Assembly (NCBI GenBank): GCA_030407005.1
Contig: JAUDYN010000009.1
Coordinates: forward strand, 1,984,001-2,048,000
DNA length: 64,000 bases
Direction of reading: 5' to 3'
From: Desarmillaria ectypa
Taxonomy: Eukaryota > Basidiomycota > Agaricomycetes > Agaricales > Physalacriaceae
This document shows, piece after piece, positions 47,195-58,437 of the stretch (its first letter is position 1; each line of letters starts with the position of its first letter). The notes under the pieces are model-generated. The model was not told where the DNA came from and did no database searches. It saw only the letters and a program-made list of their open reading frames with translations. A program made the translations under genes and the position numbers.

Positions 47195-49778
47195 ATGGCG
47201 TCCAAAGTCGACGACGCTACCGTGGTAGACTCTCTTCCCGAACTTCCCAATGTCGTCGACCAGAAGAAGCAAAAGCAGTCTCTTTTGGGATATTTTTGGG
47301 ATACAGCGGATCTCAGTCCTGAGGAAAGGCGTCTCTTGTTCAAAGTAGATGCTTCGGTGCTTATTTTTGCGTCAGTGAGTATTGCTTTCTCAGGATCTAG
47401 CTACTAACCTAATTTTGTTTAAGCTGGGTTATTTCATTAAGAATTTGGATCAGGTAGGTATCCTGTAACTGTCTCTGACATGCATCTTACCTTCGACCTT
47501 TTCCCCAGACCAATGTCACCAGTGCGGTGCGTTCTATCTAATCATCGGCACGATGGATGTTGATTTTTGCCCTTACAGTATTTCGCTGGCATGCGCGAAG
47601 AGTTGTACGTTGCCCTAGACAACCAATTTACCGGTATCTGTACCTGACTTTTCTCTACAGGGGAATGTATGGAAACGAACTCGTTCATGCCACATCTTAT
47701 TGGACTGCTGGGTAAGAAGGAGGCACCACGTTTGCAATCGTTGTTCAAACCGCCTCTAGATATGTCATCGGTCAGGTGCCCTCAAATCTACTTCTTACCA
47801 GAATCTCTCCTCGCTACGTTATCCCCGTCGTAAGAGGCTTCCTTTCATCGCATCTAAAATCTATATCTTACTTTTTCCACGCAGCTCGAACTCGCATGGG
47901 GACTCGCAACTCTCGGCACCTATGCAGTGAAGAACGTCGAGTCACTTTTTGCACTTCGCTTCCTAGGTATGCATTGTCTGTTGATCTTCTATCTTCTAGT
48001 CCTGATCGCTGATATAGTGGGTCTCTTCGAGAGCGGGTTTTATCCAGGGTATGCTTCGTCTACTTTCAACGTCACCTAAGCCTGAGTTCCTTTTCGGCAA
48101 CAGAATGCACTTCATTCTTGGGTCATGGTCAGTTCTTGTGACATCTCTTTACAATCCGCAACCCAATTTTTTGACTTAGGTATACCCCGCGGGAGCTGGC
48201 AAAACGATCCGTTATGTTCTGGAGTGCTGGCTCGCTCGGCCAGATGTTCTCGGGTTTCTTGCAGACCGCAGCATACAAGAACTTGAACGGTGTACATGGA
48301 CTGAGTGGATGGCGGTAAGTCAAGGGCACGTATCACTGTGGCTTAGTCTAAGTAACTTGCTTCTAGATGGCTGATGATTGTAGACGCTATCATGTGAGTC
48401 TCTAAATATACATCTGCATACGTGCTAAGAATTATCGCAGAACACTTCCTATCGCCTTGCTTGGATTCGTTTTCCTTCCAGGTCTCCCATTCAACGCCAA
48501 GAAATCATTCCTTCTTAGTCCAGAAGTACGCCGTCTGGTTCATCGATCCCTTCACAAACACTTCACTAACCAGGAATGCCTGCAGGATATTGCTCTAGCT
48601 CGTGCCCGAATGAATGCCATAGGACGCAAAGGAGCAGAGCCATGGACGCGTGCAAAGGTCGGAAAAGGGCCCTCCTGATATCTCCCTCTCTCTCACATGA
48701 CGTAGCTTCGTCGGATCCTCACCTCATGGTACATCTGGATCCTGCCTATAGAATACGTCCTGTGGAACAATGGCAGTGCCCAATCTCCCATGCAGTACTG
48801 GCTCAAGAGCTTCAACAGCACGCCTGCTCCTGTGCCAGGAAAGAAATACACTGTCTCTCAAATTCAGCTGCGTAAATCGACCCGTTCCATTTCTTCCATT
48901 TCTCCATGCTCAAGCTCCTACAGTACCCCTTCCTGCAACTGCCGTCTTTGTTGTCACAGCATGGTTCCTAGCTTGGCAAAGTGACGGACCATTCAAAGGT
49001 TAGTCGTCCCTATCATCCTGGTCAACGCTGATTTCCTCGAAGGTCGAAGATATCCATTTATATATCTCGGTGCGGTGATCACGCTTATATTCAACATCGC
49101 TTGGCTCGCCATGCCCCTGTACAAGAACATACCAGGCCATTTTGCCTACTTCTACCTTATGACTACTGGGGTTTGTCTTTTCTTCCTCAGCTCCTAATCA
49201 GTATCTAAACGATTACATTCAGACCACAGCCGGGCCATTGATTTTGAACTGGGCTAGCGAAATAACGCAAGCAGATGTGAACACTTGTTCTTTGTTTCGG
49301 GTATGCACTAGCTGATGCTTTCTTGACTACAGACAGAACTTAGGGCTATCTGTGTCGCCCTCGGAAATGATCTTGCGTATGTGGTACAAGCTGTTGCACC
49401 CAATTTTGTCTGGAAGACGACGGATTTCCCGCGAGCCACGAAAGGCTACCATTGGTCTATCAGTACGCTGCATCCATATCATAATTCTTCACCTCTTTCT
49501 AACTATCCTCCTCTTCCTCAAGTTCTCCAAGTACTTCTGAGTAGGCCGCTTTCCTCTTGTTTTGGCCTTGAATCAATCGCTGACAATGCGCCTGCGTAGT
49601 TCTTTGGACTCTTCTCATACAGTTCCTTCTTCGAAGAGACGAGAGAAAGAAGAATGGTCAACTAGAACAGACTATCGAAGCCGGAGAGGCTTCGACTTCA
49701 GCACATAGAGCCGACATTGATGATGATCCCGTGAAAATAAGCGAGGATGATCCAGAGGAGAGCAAACATAGTCGCTGA
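47195..49778 (+). CDS. Dal5/Liz1-type major facilitator transporter, copy 2
   Basis: About twenty exons join in frame from the ATG at 47195 to TGA at 49776-49778. The cytosolic N-terminus (about 45 residues) ends in SPEERRLLFKVDASVLIFAS. Family blocks follow: LGYFIKNLDQ, YFAGMREEL, YVIGQVPSNLLLTRISPRYV, LELAWGLATLGTYAVKNV, VGLFESGFYPG, YTPRELAKRSVMFWSAG, LRRILTSWYIWILPIEYVLW and APNFVWKTTDFPRATKGY. The acidic C-terminus (DDDPVKISEDDPEES) differs from copy 1. The gene is expected to be a plasma-membrane proton-coupled anion symporter. It is divergent from the TauD-like gene, which suggests joint regulation; yeast Soa1 of this same branch imports sulfur compounds including sulfonates. Vitamin (pantothenate/biotin) transport is the main alternative. 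Confidence 0.9.
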
Positions 49779-49991
49779 CCTCTACGTACTTTCACGAGCT
49801 GCCTGCTATAGATAATTTGGGAATTTTTTTATAAGCTTATTATAAGATTTCCCCCCCTTTCCCATTGACGAGAAGACGAAGCTGCGAATATCTGTCTAAG
49901 AATAGAAAAATGGAGCAAAGCAAATTCACACGCTTGAGTATCGTGGCGGTGCAATACAGCTGTGAGTATCTCTTATACCTCAACCGCCACC

Positions 49992-51176
49992 ATGGAAGGC
50001 TGGAGCAAGCTTCAATCGAGTATCGGCAGTCTCAATCTCGGCCAGAGTGCAAATAAACTTGCCAGGGGCTTCAATTCGAGCGTTCAGGCAACAAAGGAGC
50101 GACTGGGCCAGGTAGCGCCAGAGGAGATTACCGAGCTTCCACAGGGTGAGCATCTGTGTTAGTGACATGGTAGACCACGTCCAACAAACGGTACACTGCA
50201 GAGTATAAGGACCTCGAGAACCGTGTCGATTCCCTGCGGAATGCCCATCTTGCCTTGCTCAAGCGAGTAATTCAGCATCCATTCTTACCCTGATGCTGAC
50301 TACCGTGCAGGATAGCGAAAGTCTACGATCACGAAGGCTATGACTACCCTACCCAGATTCAAGAGTCCATTTCCGAGTTGTCAACATCTATCGGCACTGG
50401 CCTGACCAACTTTGCTGCCAACAACCTCAAGGGGACCAATCTGCCCACGCCTGCACCCGTCGTGGCACCTCAGGCTCAGCACAAGACCCTTCCGCATGCC
50501 CTGGGACGGGCAGCGATGAGTGCGGCGCAGGGACTGGGTTCCGACGACAGGCTGGGCAGGGCGCTGGCGCTTTATGCAGGAGGATACGACAAGGTTGCAA
50601 CGGCGAGGCTACAGCAGGACGAGAGCATCCGTGTAGGCTTCCTCCACCCATGGCAAACGACCTTGAGCACCTCGATTCAGGTTGCCATGAAGGCGCGGCA
50701 GGCGGTCAAAGTTAGCCGGTTGGAGCTGGATGCTGCTAAGCAAACGTGCGTTGTCATCTTATCGTTTTTTTTTACGCTATAACTGACTGGGTTTTTGCAG
50801 GCTGAAGAATACTAACCCGTCTAGACAGGAACATGCTAGACTGGAGGTCGAGAATGCGGAGGATGATCTGGTGCAGAAGACCGAGGTGGCTATCACTCTG
50901 ATGAAGACGGTGTTGGAGAACGTCAGTGTTATTTTTGTTGCCTTTCTCTTTTGCTCATCGTTACTATGCAGCCGGAGCCCCTTAAGAACCTCAATGAACT
51001 CGCCAAGTCACAGCTGATGTTCTACGCAGCCGCAGCTGAGGCACTGTCGAGCGTACAAGGTGAAATTGAGGAACTGAGCGTTGCAGCAGAAGGAGAGTAT
51101 AGGTGAATTTTGTTGCTATCGAGCATTGTTGCCGTTCATCTGATATCCTCGCGCTAGGAAGTCCCGTGACCACTGA
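49992..51176 (+). CDS. Gvp36-like BAR-domain protein
   Basis: Six exons give 306 residues. The text follows the Gvp36/BAR pattern: an N-terminal amphipathic start (GWSKLQSSIGSLNL), LPQEYKDLENRVDSLRNAHLALLK and KVYDHEGYDYPTQIQES. After a Pro/Ala linker come LALYAGGYDKVATARLQQD, QAVKVSRLELDAAKQT and LEVENAEDDLVQKTEVAITL. BAR proteins form curved coiled-coil dimers that bind bent membranes; yeast Gvp36 works at Golgi/endosomes. The second intron (50263-50310) starts with GC rather than GT, the only way to keep the LLK-IAKVYDH frame. A last tiny exon (51158-51176) follows a GTGAAT donor; otherwise the protein stops four residues earlier, at 51105. Confidence 0.87.
50263..50310 (+). other. GC-AG intron in the Gvp36-like gene
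   Basis: The donor reads AA|GCGAGTAA and the acceptor GTGCAG|G. The nearby GT at 50267 would shift the frame and lead to a stop, so the GC donor is the only one that fits both exons. Confidence 0.55.
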
Positions 51177-52093
51177 AGTCCCTCTGAACTAGTTTATGTT
51201 TGCTTCGGTCAATTCTGCTTTCTCATGCAATGGACGTTTGGAAGATTGTCTTATTTCGTCTAACTAAACATGTCTCTTCTTGCTCATCGACTGGCAGCCG
51301 GTCGGTATCGTATCCCCCCTATTAACAGCATGCAAAGAAAATAACAATAACGGCTTCGGTAACACTCTTGTGGAATGGAACAAGAGTGACAAAGAGGCCT
51401 GATAGCAAATATAGCCGACAAGACAACGGGGGTAGGTAAGTAAGTATAAGCAAGTCCAAGCAAATGCGAGAAGATCAAATCAATCACTTCGAAGCAGAAA
51501 TAATCTAATCGACGGACTTCGATGGCGTGACGGGCTCTCTGAACCTCCCGCGCGAAAGGCTTCGAGAGAAAAGGAAAGTAACTGACTCAGTAACTTTTCG
51601 TTACTTTCGGGACCTACTATAGCAGGTCTGGGCTTCGGTCCTCCCTTTGTCTCTACTAGTCAAGCTATTCATTTCGTCTCGGTTCCCAGGCTATCATACC
51701 TATCCGATGACTATTAGCCCTTCAAAAAGGCTTGAATATGCCTAAGATGTGCAATCAGAGGACCTTGCCAACTGCTCAAGCAGCTACCGTCGAAGAGAGA
51801 AATTCTTAGCCGACTCCTCATTTTAACGGTGAAGAGCTCATTACCATAGTAAAGACGGCCGTAGAGAGCTGCGACTCCGATTTCTCGCGCTTTCTAGCCA
51901 AATGGGTGTGGGTCTCACAACTTTACGTGCACTGTTTGACAACGGTGGCATGCGAGCTCTCGAGCGTTTCTGAGCCACCCATGGCACCCGCTTTCTGACG
52001 TCTTTGTGCTCGCTCTGGGCAGTAAACGTCTGCTGAGTGGAGTACAAAAGCTACCTCTCTTCAAATGAATATCTAACTGTCTCTGCAACTACT
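51177..52093. other. Intergenic, no gene seen
   Basis: Short frames only, with no recognisable motif on either strand. Confidence 0.35.
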
Positions 52094-52891
52094 ATGCGTT
52101 TTATCCTTTCACGAATCTTTTTGTTCATCGTCGCTGCCGTTCAACTACCCGGATTACTGGCGGTATCTGCTAAACGTCCCAGTGAACGGTCGGGCTGCAC
52201 AGAACCAACTACTCGCGTGGAATGGTAGGTATTTATCTCTCAATACTTGTTCATTTCCTTACACGGCAGGTGACTGAGACATGGTCGCTCCAAACGGGGT
52301 CAACATATGTAGACGAGCTGTTGGTGCAGGACACGTTAGCGAAGTTCAAGAATGCAATGTTTCATGGACTTCATCAGGTTGGACATAAAGCTATTGGAGG
52401 GGAGGTGCGTCACAGAACCTTTCCTGTTCATGATTTTCATGTATGTCTTTTGGTAGATGGGCATCGTCATGACATCGCCTAAAGACCCGATGTTCTGGAT
52501 GCACCATGGATACGTGGATCACGTGCGTACAATCTCGCCTTTTTATTTATGGCTCTAGTTGGGCTGATATGAACTATCTTTTGTAGCTTTGGTGGAAGTG
52601 GCAGGGTGTCAACGAGACTGGTATCAACGACCTCGAGGGGATCGGATACGAGTCACAGAGGGAGCCAGATACTGGTTATGTTGTACAGTTACCGTTTGTA
52701 GGGGTGGAAAATTTTCTAAACAGTGTACTAGCAGGAAACCAACGCAGGCACCATGTTATATCTTTAGGATATTCTCCCTAACGTGACGGTATGTGGCTTT
52801 ATCCGTTGCGTTGATCATTCTGATGCCTTCAATGCAGGTTGCTGACATGTTGGATACGGAAGGCGGTTTTTTGTGCTATACCTATACTTGA
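52094..52891 (+). pseudogene. Tyrosinase relic lacking the CuA half
   Basis: It begins with a signal peptide (MRFILSRIFLFIVAAVQLPG) and the tyrosinase N-terminal text CTEPTTRVEW, then jumps directly to the CuB half. That half has MFHGLHQVGHKAIGGE, MGIVMTSPKDPMFWMHHGYVDHLWWKWQ in two exons, and the end VADMLDTEGGFLCYTYT. The whole CuA site (three His plus the Cys-His region) is absent, and the join between first exon and second block is out of frame. A further frame change comes near 52780, where NVT no longer continues the frame. Tyrosinases oxidise phenols to quinones and need both copper sites, so no activity is expected. The frame breaks argue against a functional short form. Confidence 0.78.
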
Positions 52892-54072
52892 GGGTGGACC
52901 TCCGCGCGGACTAGAGTCTATTTTTTCTGCTCTCTCACTTAGCCTAAGGCGATACACTTCCTGTCTGCTTTAGATGCCTACCTGAAGTTGTACCGTTCAA
53001 TTGTGCTCCCGAATGTTCAGTCACTTTTAAAGAGGAATTATTCAGCGCCCAAGAGGAACATTGCACGCGCACAAACGCTCCTCTTAAAGCCTTATATTAT
53101 AGACAGTCTCCAGAGTTGGCAGAGCAACCGTGCGTGGAACAAGGACTCGGAGCGGGCCCTGGGATAGACAGACAGTAAGAAGGGTGGAAGGGTAACAGGT
53201 TGTATGGAAGGATGCTTATTACCCGACGTGGCTCCTCAACAGAAACGCACTTAGTCTCTGCTACAGCTGCTACACACAAGTACACTGGCTAGGTAACGAT
53301 GCATAATAGTCAGTGAGAAAGGCGGCTGCTACGGGGCTGAACTAACCCCGCAGCAAATATTGGTCTGCATAAAACAACCAGATCTCATGAATCAGACTTG
53401 ACGTCCGTATGAAGATAAGTCGTGAAATGAATGCAGATAAAACGAGAAAACAACAACAGGGATATTATCCGTCACGCCGCGCTAGTTGAGGGATATGCTG
53501 TGACTCTGACCATCACCATCCAGATTCTTGGCGCACGAACATCAACTCAGCGCCAACACTGGAAAGTGCTAGGATGGCTGCGACTGGGACTGCGTGGCGA
53601 GTACACGGAATCAAAGCCAACAATTATCGATGATGGCTTCGCAACCTCGGCTTTCCAAGAATCCATAACCGACCTTTAAATGGATACTCGCGCGTGAATA
53701 CCGTTGGCGCATCCAGTTCTCGGGATTGCGGGTGCTAGTGTCGTATCTACACCCCAAACAAACTAGCCTATCCAGGCGCATATCTGCCGACTCGACGAAA
53801 TGTGAAAGACCACTCTCGTACAGTCAGGACCAAAAAATTGGGCTCGCGAGGAAGCCGATTTTTTAACCTTCGAAAGACGAGAGAAAGCAGGGTTGTTGCC
53901 AAGTGTAATCTACTCCAAGCCGCAAGGGATCTCTCACCAAATACGGAGCAGGCGGGAACGTCAGTCTCAGAAGGAACGGGGAAATTTGGAGAGCCCCCAT
54001 CCTTAGTCTCATAGAAAGCGAGAGTGTTGATACTCAAAGGGAAAAACATTTCAGATATGCCAAGGACATCGA
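52892..54072. other. No confident gene
   Basis: Short and overlapping frames only. A T/A-poor frame at 53768-54184 (minus) overlaps the next entry and shows no motif. Confidence 0.3.
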
Positions 54073-54501
54073 GTGGATTCATCTTTGAAAGTAGACACGT
54101 GGATTGATTTTCAAAGCAATTACACCAACGAAAAAAAAAGTGAGCTTCGCCTACTGTTGCCTGACTCAGCAACCACGGCAACACCAGATAAGCATAACAT
54201 GCCAGGTGAAGTCGCTGGTCTCTCAGTATTCAATAACACAGATACGCAGTCCTCCGAGAAAAGCCTAGAGACCCTGAGTATTGAGATGGCTTCCAATGAA
54301 GTGCTAGAAATAAGGTCGCCAAGTAGTAGAAATTATGTCGGTCGAGCAGGAGAAGACCGACACGATTTGAGAAACGAAACGCAAACGACAAGTGATCCAG
54401 GCCCCAGCCGTCACGGTATCGACTTTCCGGCTGTTGGTTGTTTTCGTTCCAAGGGTAGTCTTCTTATTCCAATCGCAATGTGCGTTTCATCTCTCCTTTA
54501 G
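54073..54501 (+). CDS. Possible C-terminal part of an unknown protein
   Basis: Plus-strand frame of 142 residues. Its middle (HNMPGEVAGLSVFNNTDTQS, later NETQTTSDPGPSRHG) has the polar, Ser/Thr-rich composition of real fungal cytosolic tails, and it ends in a short hydrophobic run (SLLIPIAMCVSSLL). No upstream exon or domain was recognised. Confidence 0.22.
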   Translation: MDSSLKVDTWIDFQSNYTNEKKSELRLLLPDSATTATPDKHNMPGEVAGLSVFNNTDTQSSEKSLETLSIEMASNEVLEIRSPSSRNYVGRAGEDRHDLRNETQTTSDPGPSRHGIDFPAVGCFRSKGSLLIPIAMCVSSLL

Positions 54502-55478
54502 TGTGATATCTCCTCGTTAATCGGTCTCATGTAGAAATGGTGTCGTCATTTTCAGGCATTTATCTCAAAGTTTTGTACGCGAAAATGATTCACAGAATGA
54601 TTAAGCACCCAATCGTTTTCAATTGAAGGTGCTACGTGATACATTTGTTGGTTTCATACCTAAGTGAGAACAGGATTTATCATATTTCTACGGTACTTGC
54701 TGAAAAATCCAGCGACGGGACACTATTTACTAGTAGACACTCTAAGTGCGAATACAGAAATACTATCTACGCTCCTCGACTTCACTATCATATAAAAGCG
54801 CAAATCCTAGAGCAGACGACATACCAGGCCATGAGTCACCGGGGACGGGGTGGGACGGTGCTTGCTGACAACCGAAGCAAGCGGGAGGAGTGGTCGTCGA
54901 CGACCCTTGGAACATAGTCTACCTTCTTCGAGGCGTTGCGTCTCCAGTCTTGTAGTCCCACCCGTAAGTCTGGTCTTTCCGTTTGATCATATGCTAATAA
55001 CTCATTTTGTAGTGATGGCTGCCTAGGACGCGTGGATGCAGGAAGACGTGAATTGGTGTTAATAGCCGTATTTCTTTGGACTGGGTGCTATTCTCTTCAC
55101 TTTAGTACACTGGCAACAAGCAAATGAAATGCTCGTTATTATCTCAAAGCTGTAACCGGAAGCTGGTACTTTATTGGTACATCTACTCATCGTAGTACTG
55201 ACGGTCCAAGCCCATCGTATGTTACGCACAAGATAGCTAAGCTGTAAACGATGTACATTTTCACTAATTTCTTCTGGGGAGAGTGATCGACTTTTCCATG
55301 GCAACACTCGAACACTAGCACCAAACCAATTAGTGAATTCTCCGCAAACATTCGAGGTTTAGCTTACCTATCTCTGTTTTACCGCTTTCTTGGTCCTTTA
55401 GTGTTCCGTGTTGATTCGACATCAGCGTTTTGGCTTCCTCGACGAGTTCGAGTGACTATTTGAGTGCTCCCGTCTCCG
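54502..55478. other. No gene seen
   Basis: Nothing on either strand reads like a known protein. Confidence 0.3.
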
Positions 55479-56180
55479 TCACAGGACATTTTTCCTATGC
55501 AGGCTCCTCAAAATATATCGGGGCGTAATGTGCGTTGATTTGCTTACCCGTATGTTGACCCACAGGGGCCACAATAACTCTACCTGCATCAAATCCCTGA
55601 ATTCTATATACCGAGTCGTGTCGGGGAATCCACTATCTTCTATCTCTTCAAAATTTGAAGGGACCGCCACATCGGTGCAGAAAAAGTTCTCGAAGCAAAG
55701 TGACCAAGAGCCCCGAGTCCGATGTTAGTAAAATTGAACTTATGAGCACAACACTTGCACCTAGTTTCCAATCCGCTTTTCGTTGTCTCCACTGCAGTGT
55801 TACTATCACGTTGGACATAACTGGTTCTGTGTGAGGAGTGGCTTCTACCCGTAACTCGAATTCGAGGTCGGGGAAGTTTGATATATGATATGATACAGAT
55901 CGCGATTCGTCGTCCACATCGCTTCCAGTTTCGAAGCCAATAAAAGACAGGAGAGCATGGCAAACAGCCTTCACTTGCAGTTCATGCTCGACATTGGCTC
56001 CAGTTGATTGTACGGTCGTACGAAGATGCCGCATGAAACTGTGTTCATCGCAGACACTGAGCTGTTCTGTTGCTACAATGTACTGTCGCAGAGATGAATA
56101 GAGAGGATTATCGTCTGGGAGTACTCACTGGTTGCAAAGCTAAGGGCAAGTCGAAATGGCGCATCGTTGCCTGGATGAAA
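55479..56180 (-). CDS. Unrecognised multi-exon protein
   Basis: Minus-strand blocks read like coding sequence. They start from a short first exon near 56170 (MRHFDLPLALQP, donor GTGAGT). The main block is about 56085-55775 (VEHELQVKAVCHALLSFIGF, ISNFPDLEFELRVEATPHTE, VIVTLQWRQRKADW). A last block lies near 55665-55530 (FEEIEDSGFPDTTRYIEFRD). Phases between the first two blocks do not match simply, so the model is incomplete or the gene is damaged. I do not recognise the family. Confidence 0.33.
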
Positions 56181-57200
56181 CCGTGATATCCTTCTACCAT
56201 CAAAGTGAAAAAAAGGGAAGAAGCGGGGTCATACATCACTAAGAGCCTGTCACACTACTAGCGAGGATTCTGTGTGAGCCAGAAGATAAATATTTTAAGT
56301 AATCGGCGCGCTTTTGAAGGTTGTGTGTTGGATGTTCGGACACAGCTGGATTGTTGTGTTTGATTTGCATGCCGTCATATATCGTCATTGGAGATAATAT
56401 AAGGAAATGGGGGATTGGCCGGAATGTCGGGCCGGTTGTCGGAAGTAGTTTTTAGTCGTCGGTGTTCCTGAACAGAAGCCCGTACCACAAATAATTACAG
56501 TAGGGCCCACCCCGGGGCAACGCCTGCTACTTTAGGGTGAATCAAATATTTTCGGTTAAATAAGATACGGGCGCTATTACAACGTGGTTTTTCTCGAGGT
56601 ACACAAAAAGGTATGCAGACGGTCGTATGTCATATTAAATTCCATAAAAATACATTAAATAGAACTGGTAGCGCAGAAATGTTCAATTGAAGACTTGAGA
56701 TCCTTGCCAAAATTCTCTACTACAGCAATAATCTCCCTCATGCATTACTCCCGCTGAGACAATCAATTCTGTTTCCATACACGATGCCACATCCGATTCA
56801 TTCACATCATGGCCCACAGCAACCAGAATGTGCTTTAAATCGCAATGGTCTAAAGTAAGAGTGGTAGAACCACAATCTTCAGGTGCTTGTTCAGGTGAGA
56901 GGAAACTGGATAGAGGAGTGATTCGGTCGCAAGACTGTAGGAGGGAATCAGATGCTTCGAGACATAATCTGGAACGTGGAGACAGACCAATAACTCTAGA
57001 AAGTAGAGGTAAGGATCATTTATGTCTACATCTTTGAACAGAGCCAGTGGAGGCTGATGACGGTAAGACACATCTCTGTGCTTGTATATAGCATTCCGGA
57101 CTTTTATTAGTGTCAGCAGTGTTAGGTAGTTGACTGGGCCATTTGCCGCAGCAAGTCTTGCACTTGTTCAATCAGTCTGTGTTACCACTCATGGATTAAA
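56181..57200. other. Mostly non-coding
   Basis: No gene recognised. Frames near 56828-57071 exist on both strands but lack motifs. Confidence 0.3.
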
Positions 57201-57630
57201 TTATTGGCAACGTATAGAGATATCAGTCTCTTGTGGCAATAGATCCCAGTCAGAGATGTCAACCTTCCCAACCTTCATTGACGCACTGTAACCATGACTA
57301 GATGAGCTCCAAGACTTTGAGAGTAGAAAATTCATCAACGTTACATAGCAGGTGGGAGGTAGTCCCAGAATCATCTGAATTCCGATTTGCCCCAACACAG
57401 TAAAGACTGACGTTACCATGCTCTGTCGTTGCCTCTTGACATCTCCAAAGTTTACGAAACGGCCTTCGAAGACATAGAATAGATGAACATAGAGGAAAAA
57501 CATGGAAGTACAGCTTTGTTTTCCTCCATTTACGACGTCGATAGTAATGGATACATGGCAACCATATTGAGCCCTCAACGCGTCTGTGGCGTGAGAAATC
57601 GTCTAATTTGCCGGCACCGGCCATTCAAAT
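57201..57630 (-). repeat. Diverged copy of a segment also found at 61.9-62.0 kb
   Basis: The minus-strand stretch around 57628-57560 (CGGTGCCGGCAAATT..., then CACGCCACAGACGCGTTGAG) closely matches 62015-61950 (CGGTGCCGGCAACTT..., CACGCCACAGGCGCGTCAAG). In one frame both read ISHAT.A.RAQ; in another both read DF.RHRRV.GS. A long frame follows here (MRAQYGCHVSITIDVV...), but it has no known domain. It is likely a paralogous gene fragment or a repeat. Confidence 0.4.
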
Positions 57631-58306
57631 GCTTCTCGTTGCCCCCTTGACGACCATGCGCATGCACCTTTGTTGGCAGGCAGCGGAGTACTTCAGTCTC
57701 CAGTAATTAACCGAGAACAGCTTGTAGGTACGATTCTGAATCTCTGACTTGTTTCGGCGAGACAGTCAATCATTGATACCATGATATCCGCGATAACAGC
57801 GCCAAGCTTTGCTACAATTTGATTCGCGTTTGACGAACGGTATCAAGCCTGAACGAGCTCCGTAAGTATTTCCTAGGTACCTACTTCATCATTTGAGCAC
57901 ATCTCTTACCTCCGATGAAGCACTTCCCATTGGAGTTCCTTTTCCCTCGAGTATGTTGGGTCCTTTGCTATATATGTCCATGATGTAAAACTATGACAGC
58001 TGAGATCTCTTACATAGGACACGCGTCGCCGGAATATTGTTTTGATGCAATCGTAGTGGCCGTTACCGTGCTTGGCGTTCGAGACTACGCCCCGCGGATG
58101 AATTTCGTACAGGGCGTCTTTTATCTCTGCAACGGGCTGTGCGATATACGTCCTCAGTGTCCCCTTTGGTCATAACGGCGATCGGAAACATATCCTGGCA
58201 ATCCAAGCTCCATGTGCTCTGTATGGGCGCGCATGCTGCTCCGAAACATCTAGTGAGTAATTTGCTACCGTCATGTAACCCCCGTTAATTCACGGAGCGT
58301 AACTTG
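57631..58306. other. Intergenic, no gene seen
   Basis: Short frames only, upstream of the secreted-protein gene. Confidence 0.35.
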
Positions 58307-58314
58307 TATAAAAG
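58307..58314 (+). promoter_or_regulatory. TATA box of the aerolysin-like gene
   Basis: TATAAAAG, 124 bases before the ATG at 58438. The interval is CT-rich, as is common in highly expressed fungal genes. Confidence 0.4.
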
Positions 58315-58437
58315 TCCGCCAAATTGTACTATAGAGAATTATCAGCCCTTATTCGCATTCTCTTTCGAGTCTCGCTCCCTTCGATTCAGCGAAATTTCCT
58401 TCTTTTCTGTCTACTATCCTTTTCATCTCACTAAACG

